Shown: in pieces, positions 6,338-7,232 of the stretch
Numbering within the stretch: the stretch's first letter is position 1
Layout: the number at the start of each line of letters is the position of its first letter
From: DASXMX01 sp036794395
GTDB taxonomy: Bacteria; Planctomycetota; Phycisphaerae; Tepidisphaerales; Tepidisphaeraceae
Direction: 5' to 3'
DNA length: 7,232 nucleotides
Assembly (NCBI GenBank): GCA_036794395.1
Contig: DAIRGS010000357.1
Coordinates: forward strand, 1 to 7,232
Notes under the pieces: generated by a model
Told to the model about the DNA's origin: nothing
Database searches by the model: none
What the model saw: the letters and a program-made list of their open reading frames with translations, nothing else
Position numbers and translations under genes: made by a program

Positions 6338-7198
6338 ATGACACAGCCGCGAATTTCAATTGTGACGCCCTCTTATAACCAGGCGCCGTACATCGGCTGG
6401 ACGGTGCGAAGTGTTTTGCTTCAGCGGTATTCGAATCTTGAATACATTGTGATGGACGGGGGATCGACGGACGGAACGCAAGAGGTGCTGGAGCCGTACC
6501 GGGAGCGGTTTGCGCATTACTTGAGTGAGAAGGACAATGGGCAATCGGATGCGGTGGCGCGCGGATTTGAGCGATCGACCGGCGAGATCATGGCGTATCT
6601 GAACAGCGACGACATGCTGGCACCGGGGGCGCTTCAATATGTCGCCGATTTTTTCAGGCATAACCCGAAGGTGGATGCGATCTACAGCCATCGCTGCACG
6701 GTGGATGAACACAACAAGGCGATTTCGTATTGGATCCTGCCAAGGCATTCGAATTATTTAATGAAGCGATGGGATTTGATTCCGCAAGAGACGTGTTTCT
6801 GGCGGCGGCGATTGTTTGAGAAATGCGGGAATATTGACCCGCAGTTTCGGTTTGCACTGGATTACGATTTATTTTTGCGCTACATGAACGGCGGGCGTTT
6901 TGCGCGGGTGAATCGGTTTTTAGGTGCGTTTCGGTATCATTCGACCGCGAAGACCGCTACGCTGCTGCACGATGTTGGGCAGGCGGAGATCCGCAAGGTT
7001 CAGGGAAAACACGGATTGTGGATCCGCAAAGGGGAGTCGATGCTGGGGGGCGTGTTCTCGCTTTACGTGCAGCGGAGGGGGTTTCGGTATCAATTGTCGG
7101 GGCGCTCATTGCCCGGGGCGCTGGCGGGGGTGGGATATGACTACGACTCGGTGTGGGGTGGATTGCTGAATGAAAAACGGCTGCCGGAGCTCGTGTAA
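6338..7198 (+). CDS. Family 2 glycosyltransferase (WcaA-like)
   Basis: A single-domain GT-A fold transferase, 286 residues from the ATG at 6338, that would add a sugar from a nucleotide donor during glycan assembly at the cytoplasmic face of the membrane. Motifs: ISIVTPSYNQ (6-15), VMDGGSTDGT (38-47), LSEKDNGQSDA (62-72), the metal-binding YLNSDD (87-92) and ALDYDLFLRY (173-182). The start at 6338 sits just before the conserved strand, as is usual in this family. An ATG at 6311 would add nine residues (MFGIQSTLF), but it is formed by the end of the palindrome. Neither start has a good Shine-Dalgarno. It is clearly homologous to the GT2 domain of the upstream fusion protein (shared DGGSTDGT, SEKDNG, YLN-x-DD). 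Expression may depend on readthrough of the palindrome. Donor and acceptor cannot be told from sequence alone. Confidence 0.88.
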   Translation: MTQPRISIVTPSYNQAPYIGWTVRSVLLQRYSNLEYIVMDGGSTDGTQEVLEPYRERFAHYLSEKDNGQSDAVARGFERSTGEIMAYLNSDDMLAPGALQYVADFFRHNPKVDAIYSHRCTVDEHNKAISYWILPRHSNYLMKRWDLIPQETCFWRRRLFEKCGNIDPQFRFALDYDLFLRYMNGGRFARVNRFLGAFRYHSTAKTATLLHDVGQAEIRKVQGKHGLWIRKGESMLGGVFSLYVQRRGFRYQLSGRSLPGALAGVGYDYDSVWGGLLNEKRLPELV

Positions 7199-7207
7199 GG
7201 GCGGGAT

Positions 7208-7232
7208 GTGACGGCTGTGTATTCGTGTATTC
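7208..7232 (+). CDS. Possible start of another glycan-related gene (partial)
   Basis: A GTG at 7208, ten bases after the upstream stop, opens a frame reading MTAVYSCI before the window ends; GGGCGGG just before it could serve as a weak ribosome site. The opening resembles the first strand of DUF616/TOD1-type glycosyltransferase-like proteins, which often start with a similar AVYTxI motif. Eight codons are too few for a confident call. Confidence 0.2.

Noticed and set aside
6181..6378. Plus-strand 65-codon frame across the palindrome
   Set aside because: It is mostly the shifted frame of neighbouring genes plus the inverted repeat; a near-identical peptide appears on the other strand only because the DNA is palindromic.

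Overview
The window is GC-rich, and the + strand carries many runs of G. It holds the 5' part of a secreted alpha-L-fucosidase on the minus strand. Divergent from it is a polysaccharide export and modification cluster on the plus strand. Base composition, non-ATG starts, weak Shine-Dalgarno sequences and scattered short palindromic or heptameric repeats suggest a Planctomycetota-like bacterium (Phycisphaerae or a relative), possibly Verrucomicrobiota. This placement is inferred from style; there is no marker gene here.

Layout. Positions 755 to 1 (minus strand) encode the first 251 residues of a GH29 fucosidase with a poly-leucine signal peptide; the gene runs off the left edge. Positions 756-948 are a divergent spacer holding a heptamer repeat, a composite inverted repeat and a plausible sigma70-type promoter for the plus-strand operon. 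Positions 949-1731 encode an ABC-2 permease (Wzm type). It overlaps by ATGA an ATPase with a C-terminal carbohydrate-binding domain (Wzt type, 1728-3023). That gene overlaps, again by ATGA, a 1073-residue fusion protein (3020-6241) made of sulfotransferase, coiled coil, family 2 glycosyltransferase and SAM methyltransferase. A large perfect inverted repeat (6242-6312) follows, then a stand-alone family 2 glycosyltransferase (6338-7198), and perhaps the first codons of another gene at the right edge.

How the genes may work together. Wzm and Wzt would export a finished, lipid-linked glycan across the inner membrane. The fusion enzyme has the parts needed to add a sugar, a sulfate and a methyl group to the same chain, with a coiled coil between activities. 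In E. coli O8/O9 and Raoultella O12, coiled-coil terminator enzymes (WbdD, WbbB) cap the chain, and the Wzt carbohydrate-binding domain reads the cap. The order and tight coupling here suggest an analogous but differently built system in which a sulfated and/or methylated glycan is capped and exported. This is the main point of interest. The fucosidase may act outside the cytoplasm on fucose-containing, possibly sulfated, glycans; its link to the export operon rests on adjacency only.
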